DNA from: Arbacia lixula
Lineage: Eukaryota > Echinodermata > Echinoidea > Arbacioida > Arbaciidae
Assembly: GCA_963669155.1 (NCBI GenBank)
Contig: OZ022597.1
Location: forward strand, 14,527,965 to 14,591,964
Reading direction: 5' to 3'
Length of the DNA stretch: 64,000 nt
This document shows, piece after piece, positions 21,853 to 34,464 of the stretch (position 1 is its first letter; each line of letters begins with the position of its first letter). Both the position numbers and the translations under genes were made by a program. The notes under the pieces were generated by a model. The model was given only the letters and a program-made list of their open reading frames with translations. It was not told the DNA's origin and did no database searches.

Positions 21853-24800
21853 ATGATGGAGACCATGGAGGTCAACATGGGTCAAGGATCAACGGTCAAA
21901 GATGAGGAGAAGTCTGAGGATGACATCACTGTTCTTGAGGACGATGATGACGATGATTCCGAGGATAAACAAACTGAAACGATTTTCGGATCATCCGGTG
22001 TGAGCAAGGTACTGAGCGCTGAGTACTAATATATGCTTTTTACACTGGCAACGATTTTCTTAGCCCCGTACCATAGGTGGGGCTAAGAAACAAAAAATAG
22101 TACGAGGTTAAGGAAAAGCGGTGCTGAGCTCGGAAGGTAGAAATGCAGTGACCAACCAGATGATGCCCAACAGGCGAGTGACCTTGATGTGGAGTGGTAA
22201 AGAGGTTAGAGCACATGTGCAAGACGTACACTCATGAATATTTAAAGCTATAGAGAAAGACATGGGCTAACGATTTTGAATGTGAATTTCATTTTTATGG
22301 ATTTCCTTAGCAGCGTTTAAGAAAATAGTATGGGGCTAAGAATACCCGTGTAAAAAGCCTTAAAAATAGTGGGCAGTTGATAGTATGGGGCTAAGAAAAC
22401 CCATTGTAAAAAGGGTAATGAAAGAAATAAAAAGAGGCGATTCTCCATACCCCATAAAGGGGCAGTTGTCCCCTATTTACTGCACATGCGTGTTTGCAGT
22501 CATAATCAGTTCTGTCGGGCGTTTCATGAACGTTGTCAACACTGACTAAATAGTCCGTGCTGACAACTTCAGTGAAATCCTTGGTTTTGATTGGCTGAGA
22601 GGCACTAGCCTTTGACTGTTACTATGGTAACTGTTGGAGAAAGACGGCTTGCCAGACGAAAAATGTTGATGAAACGCCCTGCTGGTCTCATTTACAGTAA
22701 AGCAGGGAGAAAAATACCCTTTCTAGCCCCGGGGGGGGCAAAAACAGCCCCCCCCCCCCCCCGACATTTTTCGCAATAAATTTGTAACGCAAAAAGATCG
22801 TGCCGCGACGTTTCATGACTGTTTTCACGCAACTTTTAAGACCAAATTTGCAATGTGGGGGCTATGCGATTTCAAAAAAGCCTGGGCTATATAGGGTTAA
22901 AGAGACCCCCAAATTCCCATAGACAGATTGTAAAATTGTAGCCAAACAGGCAATGTGCTCGAAGAGCAGCCCCCGAAAATGTTGCATTAATATTTTCCCT
23001 TCAGTAAAGATTGGGTGTCCCATTTGCAAAAGCCATGAAATTTGGCAGGAGCCAGTCCTCAGTTTACCCTGGCGATAACGTACATGAAATAAAATCTTAT
23101 AGGCATACTTCTGTTTCATTGACGTCATTTCTTTTTGCCCCAATCTCATGGAGTGACCCACCAGCCTTTGTCCTTGTGTTTTTGTGCTGACTGTCTGCAG
23201 GAGACTAGCCAGCCATGCGACGGGTCTCAGGACCGGTCTTACCCCGGCCAGCGGTCCGGAGACAACGACCGGTCATCGCCAGACCACACACAAGGTATTC
23301 ACCCTTAGCAATTCACCAATTTACTACGCGAACCAGGGACCCGTTGCATAAAGCCTACCATTAATGGTAACTGTCATCAATGGTAACAACCGTGGTACTG
23401 TAAGACCAGCTGACAGCCAATCAAATTCAAGGTCTCCATGGAAGTTGCCATTGATTGCAAAGTTACCATGAGTGTTAAATTTTATACCACAGGGCCCAGG
23501 TATACCCAGTTCTCAGAAACAATGTGAAATCAGCTAGTTTTAACAGTACTGTTTAATAATATGTTTGATGTGTGCAATCTGTCGTTCAATAGCTTAGCTA
23601 CCATTCAAGATCTCATTTGTAAAACCTACTTTCAGAAATGTTGCGAAAAGAAGGAATTTACTTAATATTAGTCTGCCTTGAAAGGAAATATTTGTGCCAC
23701 AGCACAACTTGAATGCAGTAGCAAAATATTCAGTGGGAAAACAATGGCCATATTTTGAATGCTGAAAACAAATGAGCAAGCAGTATAATTGCTATTCACA
23801 ACACAACACAAGATGGTACTACAATGAATATTAAGACTAGAAAACAACAACATATAAATGTTTTTAAAAAAGAGACTAGGGGCATTTTGCATAATGGTTT
23901 CCAATTATTGTAACTTACCATCAATAGTAACTACATCTACCATGGCAACAGATACAATAATGAGAGCTCGCTGGTTGTTGCTGTGGTAGTTCTGATTGAT
24001 GGTTGGTTGCAATAATTGAAAACCTACATGTATGGCCCTGATTACAAATGTAGGGTCACTCAGAGGTCAAAGTTCACTTAAGGCAGAATGTAACTTGTGT
24101 GCTATATATAGAGTACCAAAGTGTGACATCATTTGAGCATTATTGTCAAGACAACTGGCTTTAAACTATACGGGTAGAGCAAGCAGCGGTGATCACAGCG
24201 GGGACTGTAATTGGGAATGCCGGACACTAGCCCGATAGACAATACCGGACAGCTAAACCTCTCACTGGAGTGAGTTTGTATAGAGCCAATTGTCTTGACG
24301 ACATGTTCATATGATGAAACCACTTCGGTACTCTATGTGTGTTGTGTTGTTTTCAGAGGCTCATGGTGGGAAGGAGGACACAGAGGGGACCATGCCCTCA
24401 TTCACTCTGCCCATGGAGTCTGGGCTAGACCAGGCAGGCTGGATATGGAACCACGAATCAGAGGTAGATACACTACAGCTCAAAAGAATTGGCATAGGGA
24501 AAGGGAAAGGGAATAAAGGGAAGGAGCCGCAGTTTTGACCCGCAGTATATTTTGTCCAGTTCAGCATGAAACATGATGCTTTTTAGGCTAAAGCATCGTG
24601 TTTCATGCTGAACTGGACAAATTATTCCGCGGTTTAAAACTGTGGCTCCTTCCCTTTCTTCCCTTTCCCTTTCCCAATGCCAATTCCTTTGAGCTGGAGT
24701 GTACGTCTTTCTAGTCCTTTCACTCTGCCCCCCTCACTCTGTCCCCCTCACTCTAGTGTATGGATGCACGTCTGTAAAAAAGTTTCTTCACAAACACGTC

Positions 24801-26857
24801 ATTCAATAAAAAGCAGACACATGAAAGGAACATATAAGTGAAGGTTTGATGAAAATCCGTCAAAGGATAAGAAAGTTATGATCTTTTTTAGTTTGGATTA
24901 TGTGACATCACACAGGAGGTGCTTTCTCATATGTTTCTTGTATGCATTTCTTTTGAAAATGTCCATTTTCTAAAAAAAAAAGAAAAAAAGATGAGCATCC
25001 AGAAAAGCTATTTGTATACACTGAAAAAGCCATAAAAACAGGTAGACTCTCTATATACCCTTAGCAAGAGCAAACACGCAATGGTGACATGTTCCGCTAC
25101 ACCATACAAGCATTGCGATTAGCGAAACACATGGCAGAATGCGATGTACGAGCTGCAACATTTTTGTGTTATTTTGTGTAAGTATCGTATGTTTATGGTA
25201 TGAAGACATTCTTGCAATTCTGCTTTTGTCGCTATTGAATATCTAATAACTAGTTTCAATTCAATTCAATCCTTTGTATCTCCTGTAGTACAAAGCATGT
25301 GGAGTGAAAAATTGTAATGTTTCTTTTCGTCTTTCATTTTAATAGGGCATTCACGGCTCCAAGGAAATGGCACCAAATCAGCGAGGGGGAGCCAAAGTGC
25401 GACGGTTCCAGTGCGGTATCTGTGGTACCAACTTCACCCTCCTGAAGAACGCCAAACGCCACTACCGGTGTCAGCACCTCAACTACTACTACTGGTGCAA
25501 GTACTGCCCCAACGGACGGGAGATCAGGCGGTACACACGCAGGGAGTTCCTAGAAGACCACTTTCTGTCCCATCATCCGGAGATGGTGTGTGAGGTGGCT
25601 GAGGTGGGCAAGTCCAGTCGCTCCGAGGACTACAACATCATCAGTGTGGACATTTTTGCCGACGAGGAGGAGGACGACGATGTGGGCGTTGACCTGGTGT
25701 CCACCACTGACACCATCGGTCAAGGGAGTGGCGGCCTGGAGCCGCGGGGTGCCTTCGATAACCCTGTGATGCTTCAGCAAGAGGAGCAGATGGTGTCCAG
25801 GAGGCTTGATGGAACCTCCAAAGCGCCGTTCATCAACCTTGCTGATTTTCATGGCTACGTCAATGACATGCACACCCTTGGGTCTAATCAGGCTGTTGCC
25901 GCTCAGAAGCGAAGCCAGGAGGTGTCTCCGTCGTTCGGATCAGCCAGCAAGACCAGAAGGATGGACAATGACAGAGCGGCCGATGCCGGACAGGGTGTAG
26001 TGACTGTTGATGATGTTCCAATCGCGAGATCTGATGATCTCCCTGGGTCCAACTGGGTGTCTAGGAGCGGGTTCACCCACCCCACGCAAACGTCACTGAC
26101 CCAGAGCAGAAGCGCAACCACCCATGAGCCGATCGCCTCCACCAGCAGTCAGGGTCAGGGTCGCTTGGAGGACGTGTCTTACAGCGCATCGCCGCTGTAC
26201 CATGCTCCAACGGCCACCGCCCAGGACTGCCTCATCATCGGCAGTGCAATATCCCAGCCTGCAGGGCGGAGAGCCGGAGCATCCTCAGACAATGTGGACA
26301 TGGCCCCGACCACCTCTCTTGCAACGTCGCAGTCTCACCGCCCCAGCACCACACAAGCCATGCAGGCCTCCCCGCAGATCCCCAGCAGCTCTAGACCCCA
26401 TCAGGGTCACAGGCAGCAGTCCCCAACCTCCCACCTCCCGCTTCAACCGCTCCGGAAGCACACCGACGGTCGGCCAGACCATGGACAACACCCCGCCAGG
26501 AGTGATGTATTTCTCAACCGAAATCTCACCGATGAGAGGAATCTTGTGAATTCCAGTAGCGACGGCGCTGCTCAGAAGGCCAGAAATGCTACCCAGCGAA
26601 GACGGTCAAGAGAAGTCGTTTTAATTGGAGAAACCACCCCAACTCAATCTTCCCTCTCTTGCAAAGATATTTTTGACAAGTACAAGGATGACATTGGCAA
26701 ATACAGCAAAGAGATTGACTACAAGTATGACTCCAGTGGACGGGTAGTCCGTAGGAAGACTGTCAAGCATATTTTTGTTTTCAAGAATTCGGACATGGAA
26801 AGCTTGGAACAAGAAAGGCCAGATGTACAGACATCCGACAGAAGTGCCTCCAGGTAG
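21853..26857 (+). CDS. C2H2 zinc-finger protein, unrecognised family (four coding exons)
   Basis: Coding exons: 21853-22008, 23201-23294 (acceptor GTCTGCAG), 24357-24463 (acceptor GTTTTCAG, weak donor GTAGAT) and 25346-26857 (acceptor TTTTAATAG). They join in phase to 622 residues. Residues 1-52 are acidic, with six Asp in a row. A canonical C2H2 finger lies at Cys142, Cys145, His158, His163. An atypical second finger follows at Cys170, Cys173, His191, His195 with a 17-residue spacer. The middle (about 200-530) is low-complexity and rich in Ser, Thr, Pro and Gln. The C-terminus is charged (KDIFDKYKDDIGKYSKEIDY, then RRKTVKHIFVF). It is probably nuclear, and nucleic-acid or protein binding is inferred from the fingers only. 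ATG 25367 would start a 496-residue product from the last exon alone, but the upstream exons fit so well that the longer form is preferred. Confidence 0.75.
22715..22896. mobile_element. TTAA MITE, family 3, internally deleted
   Basis: Starts TACCCTTTCTAGCCCCGGGG and ends GCCTGGGCTATATAGGG followed by TTAA (22897). It keeps CGCAATAAATTTGTAACGC and CGCGACGTTTCATGACT of the long copy at 27145 but lacks its middle. Confidence 0.8.
22981..23080. repeat. Fragment related to family 2 ends
   Basis: TTGGGTGTCCCATTTGCAAA and GCCATGAAATTTGGCAGGAG resemble 57303-57345. Only one end is present. Confidence 0.4.
23336..23497. mobile_element. Palindromic MITE, family 8
   Basis: Ends GGGACCCGTTGCATAAAGCC and TTAAATTTTATACCACAGGG. 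It lies 40 bp downstream of the second coding exon of the zinc-finger gene. Confidence 0.82.
23893..24025. mobile_element. Palindromic MITE, family 8b
   Basis: Begins GGTTTCCAATTATTGTAACT (from 23896) and ends GGTTGCAATAATTGAAAACC. The core TACCATGGCAACAGATACAA resembles the copy at 44100. Confidence 0.72.
24114..24336. mobile_element. MITE, family 11, full copy
   Basis: Inverted ends AGAGTACCAAAGTGTGACATC and GGTACTCTAT, with inner AATTGTCTTGACGAC versus GTCAAGACAACTGG. TA-like flanks. It ends about 20 bp before the third coding exon of the zinc-finger gene. Confidence 0.8.
24469..24703. mobile_element. Foldback MITE, family 12
   Basis: Long inverted arms: TACACTACAGCTCAAAAGAA... and ...TTCCTTTGAGCTGGAGTGTA, with inner perfect arms TTGTCCAGTTCAGCATGAAA and inverse. 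It starts 5 bp after the zinc-finger exon donor. A second copy is at 36480. Confidence 0.9.
24805..25010. mobile_element. Partial TTAA MITE, family 1
   Basis: Left-half sequence only: TAAAAAGCAGACACATGAAA, GAAGGTTTGATGAAAATCCG, and the GTGACATCACAC block. Both ends are missing. Confidence 0.7.
25253..25315 (-). mobile_element. Possible retrotransposon tail, reversed
   Basis: TTTCAATTCAATTCAATCCT is the reverse complement of the (TTGAA)n tail seen at 14740. It is followed by a short hairpin, TGTAGTACA. Too short to assign. Confidence 0.35.
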
Positions 26858-27144
26858 AAAAAAAAAACTTTAAAATAGTTAAAGCAAACTGAAACCCTGA
26901 AAATGAATGGAATTGAATAAAAGCAGACAAATATACAGATTGATCAAAGTTTAAGAAAAGTCGGACATTATTATTAAAAGGAAGTTGTAAATTTGTGAGA
27001 ATCATGATTACTGATCACTGAACCTTCATTTCCATTGGTCCAAATTGACATACTATATGGAATTTCCATTGTTGTTGTCTACCATGCAGATCATCACATG
27101 CCTACCTTTGATTTAGATAGCAAACCTATTGGGCTTGTGATTAA

Positions 27145-27911
27145 CCCTATCTAGCCCGGGGGGGGGGCAAAAACAGCCCCCCCCCCCTCGACGTTTTTCG
27201 CAATAAATTTGTAACGCGAAAAGATGACGCCGCGACGTTTCATGACTTTTTCCCTTCAAATCTCACGCAACTTTTAAGACCAAATTTGCATCGCGGGGGT
27301 ACGCGGTTCCGAAATTACGTAACATTTTGTACGTGCATGTCAGACCCAAAATTGCTCAAAAACGTGATTTCATGTACAAATCCAATGCAAATTCTGTGTC
27401 TAGCCAAAATTCATAAATTTATCATTATTTTTAGTTTTACTGATGAAAAACAATAAATTTCATGTTATTTATGACTGATATAGTGTTGCCAATGATTTCC
27501 ATCGAAAAAACAATGAAAAACATAAAGTCGAAAAAACAAAGAAATACATAAGAAATTCAAAAAAACAATAAAATACATAAGAAAAACTTTGATATTGCAA
27601 TTTTTTTAAATCTTAATTTGATAATGATCCTAAGAAGAGTGTCTGGACTGAAATCTAGCAGTTTTGGGGCTACATAAAGATTTACAATCAAATTTATGAT
27701 TTTATGCATTTAATTAGCATAATTAATTAATGAAATATAAATTTGAATAATTTTGATGTAATTGACAATTGAATTGTGGAGATTACGTCATCGGTGATGT
27801 ACGTGCCAATTTTCGTCGCGATTGCGCGATCAACGGTCGAGATCTTAGGGGGGGGGCTGTTTTTGCCCCCCCCGGGCTATGCGATTTCAAAATAGCCCGG
27901 GCTATATAGGG
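27145..27911. mobile_element. TTAA MITE, family 3, long copy (767 bp)
   Basis: TTAA at 27141-27144 and 27912-27915. Ends CCCTATCTAGCCCGGGGGGG and inverse CCCCGGGCT...GGGCTATATAGGG. The interior is AT-rich and non-coding, with mirrored poly-G and poly-C tracts just inside the ends. Confidence 0.88.
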
Positions 27912-27915
27912 TTAA

Positions 27916-28269
27916 AGGGAATGTACTGTACTGGGAAGACAAAAAGCCTCCAAAAAGGTGATCGTGAGCAATCTTCTTGCCAACGGTCTTAAATTCGTGT
28001 ATTGTCAATTTTAGAAACGTACAGAAAAATTTTTTGCCCTCAGATGATCCATATTTGGAGTAATGAGTGATTAAATTACAGATCTTCAAAATTTTCAGGC
28101 CGAACATAAAGTGATTTGTGATTTAATTGACTAATTACTCCAAATGTGCATCATTCGAGGGCAAATGACTTTCAGCACGTTTATAAAATAGACAATGCAA
28201 GATTGGCAAGGAGATTGCTCATGATCACATTTTGAAGGCTATTTGTCTTCCCAGTACAGTGAATGCTCT
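27916..28269. mobile_element. TTAA MITE, family 6
   Basis: TTAA at 27912-27915 (shared with the preceding element) and 28270-28273. Ends AGGGAATGTACTGTACTGGG and CCCAGTACAGTGAATGCTCT. The long inverted arms include CAAAAAGGTGATCGTGAGCA and its counterpart near 28205. Confidence 0.87.
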
Positions 28270-28273
28270 TTAA

Positions 28274-31200
28274 GATTTTTACACCCAAATAACTTTTCTC
28301 CAACTTTTGTGAATCTGTCATTCAAAATTTTCTGCTTTTATTCAATTTAATTCAGCTTATCTAAAGAACCATTTTTATATCCTAGGTATTTTGCAATTAT
28401 TAATTTCACTTATCGATGGATCATGGTGCTCCTTATGAAATTTATTGAAGTAATTTTAAAATTCCCCAAACAATTTCCTCTTTCATATGATGTTTATGAA
28501 AACCCAGTTGTGCTATTCAACAGAATTTGAATAATGCTTGTGCTGCAAAAATTATATCTGCTTTGCAATTACAATTCTCATGATTGAATCCTTGTAATAG
28601 AGAGGGAAAAGAAGAACTACACATATAAATTGAAATATCAAATTTACTTATCTAGCACTTTCACCCAGCTAATTACATTTAATTCATATGTCACAAAGAA
28701 AATCCTCACATGTTTTTATATGAGATACTGCAATCATGCATTCTCATAAAAGGCTTTTTTTGTTTAATACACAATTCATGTCCTCGTTCCTCATATAATT
28801 TGAAATGTTTGTCTGGATTGTGGTGTATTGCATTGGTTTCTGTGACTTGTATAAACCTTCATGTGTAAAGTTAGTCTACTTAAAAATGTGCATGCACAGT
28901 TGGCTACACTGCTAGTAATGAAAATGTACTTCCTTGACTCTACCCTATAAGCTGATATTTCCACATACATATATTGTAGGGGGGGGGGGGGGGTGGGGGA
29001 ACGGGCTCACAGCATGGAAAAATCCATTCAAAATTTTTGGAGGCTACTTTTTGAGCATATTGGCCGGTTTAGCTACAATTTTACATTGTGTCTATGGGAA
29101 TTTGGGGGGCCCTTTTAACATTTTCCAGGACTCTTTTAAGCATTTCGGGGGCGAAATCGCCCTGAGTCCCCATGTATGTTTTTTTCCCTGGTAGCCTCAC
29201 AGACAATTCTAAGAGTTCTTGTTTTCATGATTGACACTAGGGCTACCTCCATACATTTGCCTTTTATGCAAATGGAAGAAAATACTGTTTAAAATATTCC
29301 CCAGAATTTGGGGACTTCAGAGTGACTTTGAATGGGTTTATACCACATAATCTGAAACTAAACAAAGTGGATATTCATGTACAATGAAGCACCATGTGTA
29401 AGCAAATACATTGGAGATTTTCACCGTAAAGTAATTCACAATTTTTCTGTAAACATATTAACAAAATCCAACTTGTCATGGTAAACTCTTTCTTTTTTGG
29501 TGATACTGGAACTTTTCTATTTTACAAGGTGAATGTACCCTCACAGTTCTTATCTATTGCATTTGTATTGTCTACTAATGTATTTCTAGTTTATACAATT
29601 ATTGTGCTGGAAGTAAAAAAAAAAATATTTATTTGAACAGGTTTTTCATATTGGTCACTTAAACAACGTGCACTGCACCATAAAATACACACAAGTTTCT
29701 TTGGGTTTTGAGCCTTCTTTAAAATGGAAATATTTGTATGACATATCAATGCATTTCTAGTTTTCTATTGTTATTTAGCTGAAAGTCAAAAATATATCGG
29801 AGCAGATTTATATTGGTTATATGTATAATGTGCACTGTAAAACCTTAAATCACAAATGCTTTTCTAACTGTACTGTAATAGCATTTGTGATGGATTTTGT
29901 TGTTATGTGATTGTCATGTACTTTCTGTTAAACTCTTGATGTGCACAGTATACACTGTACAACTTCAGCTTGCCATTTTATTTTAGCAGTTTTACTTTAA
30001 ATTTGAATGTTAATGAGCATTGATTGAATATGGTTCATACATGTCACAGGTCAAGATCTAACCCAAAACTCAAGATATGTTTTTAGTCAAGGCTGTTCAT
30101 TGAATGTGTCCTGTCTATTGAGTAAAATGATATGTATGAGCAAGGCTGTATGGTCAGAGACCCAGAAATATGTGGTTTGGTGCTGTAACTTTTGATATCA
30201 ACTATTAAATATGATAAAATATGCATCACATGAAAGAGCATACATTTATGTACAAGATTAATCCATTTCAGGCATTATGTGACATATATTACCTTTGTAT
30301 GATTTTTCAAAGTGAAATGAGGGTCAATAATCACTGAATCTTCAAATTGGCAATGCACTGGAAAGGTTGAAATCCCACCTTAACTTTTCATAAATAGTCA
30401 TTGGCATAATTATTGCTCTGACCAATATGAAATGGAATTCACATTCCCTTTTCTCATAAAGATTTCATTAAAAGATATAATGTTGCCAATTTAAAAACCA
30501 GGTAGTGATCATAATTTGGTCTAAAGAGGCTTTCATCCCGAATGAGTTAGGGAAAATTCAATGTATACAGGTATCATAAACAAAAATTAAGATTAATGGT
30601 CAATTGGACAAGGAATTATATTATCAATATTAGAGAATAGTGCAATACTTCATGAGCTTCTACAGGAGGGTGGAGGCATACCAGTCAACTGCGCAGTCAA
30701 GTTTTTCTTGCTAATCACCATATCCTTATTATATTGATCAGAAGGAAAAACATATTCGAGAACTATGATTTAAAACATGTCCTCAATGGTCAATTCATCA
30801 ATGATCTGATACGATTTAAAGATACCCAGAGTGTCCCTCCTTGTAAAACCCACAGAAAATGGAAGAAGATAGTGCATCAGAACTTCCCTCCCAAAAATAG
30901 AGCTGGAAACTAAATTATAGTGTAATTAAAGCGATCGCTAGATTTTTAGGATCGTTTTCTGCGGGGCGTCCGAAACCCGGAGACTGATGTATGTGCGCTA
31001 TGGTGTGCAGTGGTCCGTTCCACAGTGCATGCGTTCAATAGGAGCAATGCCCGCATCGCAATTCTGAATGTAGATGATGGGCGGTGCAGTTCAAATGTAA
31101 AAAAAAAAAACACATTGTTTTTCACTTTTCCTGAAATGGTCCCGAAGCCATGACTGAAATTTCATACACGTTATCGTTAAGTTTAACAGCCGATTCCTGC

Positions 31201-31850
31201 CGAGTTTTAATGACTTTTTCCGATAGTACACCATGTCATTAATGATCCTTCATTGCAATATAAGATGAATATTTTTCTTTCTTTTGATTGATTGTATTAT
31301 ATTTGCCAATACGTATCCCATGATCGACTTGGCCATGGGTTAGCGGTGGCCTTTGTATATTTGACAATGTGCATTATTTTGTATGTATGTTATGGTTTAT
31401 GCTTCATATATTTTATAAAAATGAACACAAAAACTGCATCTAAATCCTAAACTGTGGGTAAATGATTTTATTTTTGTCCGAGTCTGATGGATATATGAAA
31501 TGTCAAGCAATAGAAAATGTTATTTATAATTATGTAGGTCTTCTCATTTTGTAGATTTAGGAGAATGAGAGTTGGGAAGAAATGAGGAGAGAGGGTCGTA
31601 AGTGAGGGAGAAAACTTGTAAGACATCCGCGTTAAACGAGTTTTGCCATGAGTTGGAAGGGATTATGAAAAACACTCCTTAGCTTATTTCATAGAAGGAA
31701 ATAATAATGTAGATTTAATGTGAAAGAGGAGAAGATAACATTTGCTGAGTTGAAAAGGACTATAAAGAGCTCTACTTGTTTTATCCCATGAAACAATAAT
31801 ATCAGGTTTGGAGCGAACAGGGAAAGCAAATTTAAGATGCGGATGGATAA
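28274..31850. other. Long AT-rich intergenic stretch
   Basis: No exon seen. It includes poly-G with repeat-like sequence at 28978-29195, a family X copy at 30145-30560, and unassigned AT-rich DNA at 29200-30140. Part could be a long 3' UTR of the zinc-finger gene, but no clear end was found. Confidence 0.4.
30145..30560 (+). repeat. Dispersed repeat, family X
   Basis: Shares AAATATGTGGTTTGG, CTTTTGATATCAACT and GCATCACATGAAAGAGCAT with 34950-35360, and the reverse complement of 39535-40165. Confidence 0.7.
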
Positions 31851-31981
31851 TTAACTACATGGTGTCATTTTTTTTTTTTTTTTTTTTGAGAAGGAGAGAT
31901 TGATGTGATACTGTATAAGTACATAGAAAGAGAATACGGCAGAAAACGAAGGTTAAAGATATATAAGTAAAAATTAAAGAG

Positions 31982-32197
31982 ATGAAATGGAGATGGGCAG
32001 GACACTTAATAGAACACAAGACAACATAATGGCAACCAAGAACAGGCAAGCGAAGAAGGGGGCGACACAGGATAAGGTGGAGAGACGAAATGTCATCATA
32101 CACAAACACAGCAACATGGAACAGAATGGCAGCAAATAGAAGCAAATGGAAACTGATTGAGGAGGGCTTTATCCAACAATGTTTGAACAATGCCTGA
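31982..32197 (+). pseudogene. Truncated non-LTR retrotransposon: reverse-transcriptase C-terminal tail
   Basis: The frame reads MKWRWAGHLIEHKTT, a stop, then WQPRTGKRRRGRHRIRWRDE and W..MAANRSKW, ending at TGA 32195. RWAGH...KRRRGRP..RW.D is the usual end of reverse transcriptases of several non-LTR clades. 5'-truncated, with one internal stop. The GAT repeat follows directly. Confidence 0.82.
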
Positions 32198-32214
32198 TGA
32201 TGTTATGATGATTG

Positions 32215-32276
<62 letters not shown>

Positions 32277-32315
32277 GTGATGATGATGATAATGATGATG
32301 ATTGTAATGATGATG

Positions 32316-32347
<32 letters not shown>

Positions 32348-32580
32348 GATGGTAATGATGATGATGATGATGATGATGGTGATGATGGTGATGATGATGA
32401 TAATGATGATGATGATGATGATGATGATGATAATGATGATGATGATTGTGATGATGATGATTGTGATGATGATGATGATGATGATGGTGGTGATGATGAT
32501 GATGATTGTGATGATGATGATGATGATTGTGATGATGATGATGATGGTGGTGATGGTGATGATGATGAAGATGATGATGG

Positions 32581-32641
<61 letters not shown>

Positions 32642-32662
32642 AATGGTGATGATGATGATGAA
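32194..32662. repeat. (TGA)n trinucleotide microsatellite, about 450 bp
   Basis: TGATGATGA runs with scattered GATTGTGA, GATAATGA and GATGGTGA variants. It gives false poly-His and poly-Met frames on both strands. It abuts the retrotransposon tail at 32197, so it probably grew from that element's short 3' repeat. Confidence 0.95.
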
Positions 32663-33530
32663 GAAGAAAGAGAATAAGGGTCAAATGATAGAGAGGGAGA
32701 TTAGCGAGGTCCGGGCCAGACATAAATCTCAGGAGACCCAAGAAAGCTCCTTGATCGCATACTAGACAGTGTTTATTTTCTTAAACTCTTTAGATGTCAT
32801 ATACGTTGGGCTGCTGCTCTGTAGAAAATCGTGTGTATATTATGTGAAATAAGTCACGTAGTACACCAAAAGTTGATACATTCAAAAGTGTTTTTTTAAT
32901 AATCTAACGTGAAGAGATAGTGATGACATTTTCTCATTTTAAACATCACATCAACAATGCCATACTAAACTCATGATAAGATGGTAATTTTTGCTGAAAG
33001 TCAGTTTATAGTTCCAGTATTTTGCAGAGAGCTTTTATAATAGGTCTTAAAATACTTTTGATACTTTTGAAAAGTGAGTTACGACTTGAATCAAGCTGAA
33101 ATGGACATAATGTCAAAGGATGTCATTTTTTTCGAAGCAAGTTTTGTTGCATTTCATTCAGTATCATTTTTGAAATAATCCTTCAGGTATTTAATTAGAT
33201 TTTCACATTTTGACAAATGTTGAAGTTTTGTTTTTAATCAGATAATCAATTCAGAACAAAATAATTGTGTATCACACCTTCTTCCCAAACCACTTTTTTT
33301 TTTGTAAAAAGTTTTTTGTCTGACTCCTATAAAAGCTTCTATATACACAACTTTATATTTAAGGATTACAAAATAACACTTAAAGGGAAAGCTATACGAA
33401 TATTCATTCAAGTATAGAGAGAACAATATTCGACCATATTAAATAATTTTTGGGGAAAAAAAGTTAGTTAAAAAAAAAAAAAAACTTGCGTGACACGTAT
33501 CGCGAATTATATGGTCGCGCGCCCTCTCCA
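32663..33530. other. Non-coding intergenic stretch
   Basis: No exon recognised. TTAAAGGGAAAGCTATACG at 33379 resembles one end of a TTAA element without a visible partner. Confidence 0.4.
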
Positions 33531-33595
33531 GTTTGTGGACGATAAAGAGGCGGATCACAACAAAACTTTCTTCTGCGAAGTTGCTGTCGTACGCG
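33531..33595 (+). promoter_or_regulatory. Probable non-coding first exon / start region of Rabin8
   Basis: A CpG-containing patch (ATCGCGAATT, GGTCGCGCGCCCTC at 33500-33525) is followed by 65 bp ending GTCGTACGCG before a consensus donor, GTAAGT, at 33596. The Rabin8 ATG exon has an acceptor 6 bp before the ATG, so an upstream non-coding exon is required. This is the best candidate in sight; the 5' end is not determined. Confidence 0.5.
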
Positions 33596-34464
33596 GTAAG
33601 TAGGATATCTTCATCAGCAGTTTATAATTTTCCCCTTTTCATGTAGTTTGGTGATTTATATGAATCTCATGGAGCATCTTGAGCCGGTTTAAAGCTGATG
33701 ATGCTAAATCAACTTATTTTTAATACTTTTTTTGTCGTGAAAGCTAGATTTATTTGTCTTCCTCCTGTACAGTCTGAATTTAGCCTGGTCCCTCGCCCTT
33801 AATTTTGTGTCTGTTTTCAGTAACCTCAAATCATCATTATTGGTAGAACGTGTGCCTCTGGCTCTGAGACTCTAGCAAGTTATGCTAACGTTATCATTAT
33901 AGATCTACCTGAATGTTCAAATATCTCATTAGCTTTGATATGATGTGGTTCTAAGATTAGATTATGTAGCAAAAACATTTTTTGAAAGGCAAACGTGACA
34001 GCAAAGACAAGTCGGACAAATCATAAATGATAAGTCAAAGCCTGGCTATGTTATGCCATTCTTTACTTCTGGTTCTGTTCTGTTATTAAGTTTCTTATTT
34101 CGCCAACTGGGTTTACATAGATACATACTACATAGTGCATTCTTTTGGTTTATGCAATACACATACACAATTTGGTGAAGGAAAACACTGCGAAAGGGAT
34201 GCGGATGGATGCACTTTCAAATACTGATCGTGATGTCTCTGTGATAATTGATATTAAATTATTTAAAGGCATTCTGAGAACATTATCAAGCATGTCAAGG
34301 CACGGAACAGGGTATTGTAGGTGCCTTACCTCTCAAGCCTTGTCATCATCTTTGGCTCTGTCTTTAAAAAATCCTGAAGTGTTTCCTTTGCTCTATGTAG
34401 ACTTTGTTCATTTGTTGTTACCTGATATTTTATCATTGAATTGGAATTGTCTTGACAGGGGATC

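Noticed and set aside
32169-32765. Poly-histidine (minus) and poly-methionine (plus) open frames of about 190 residues
   Set aside because: Translation of a TGA trinucleotide microsatellite; no other coding signal.
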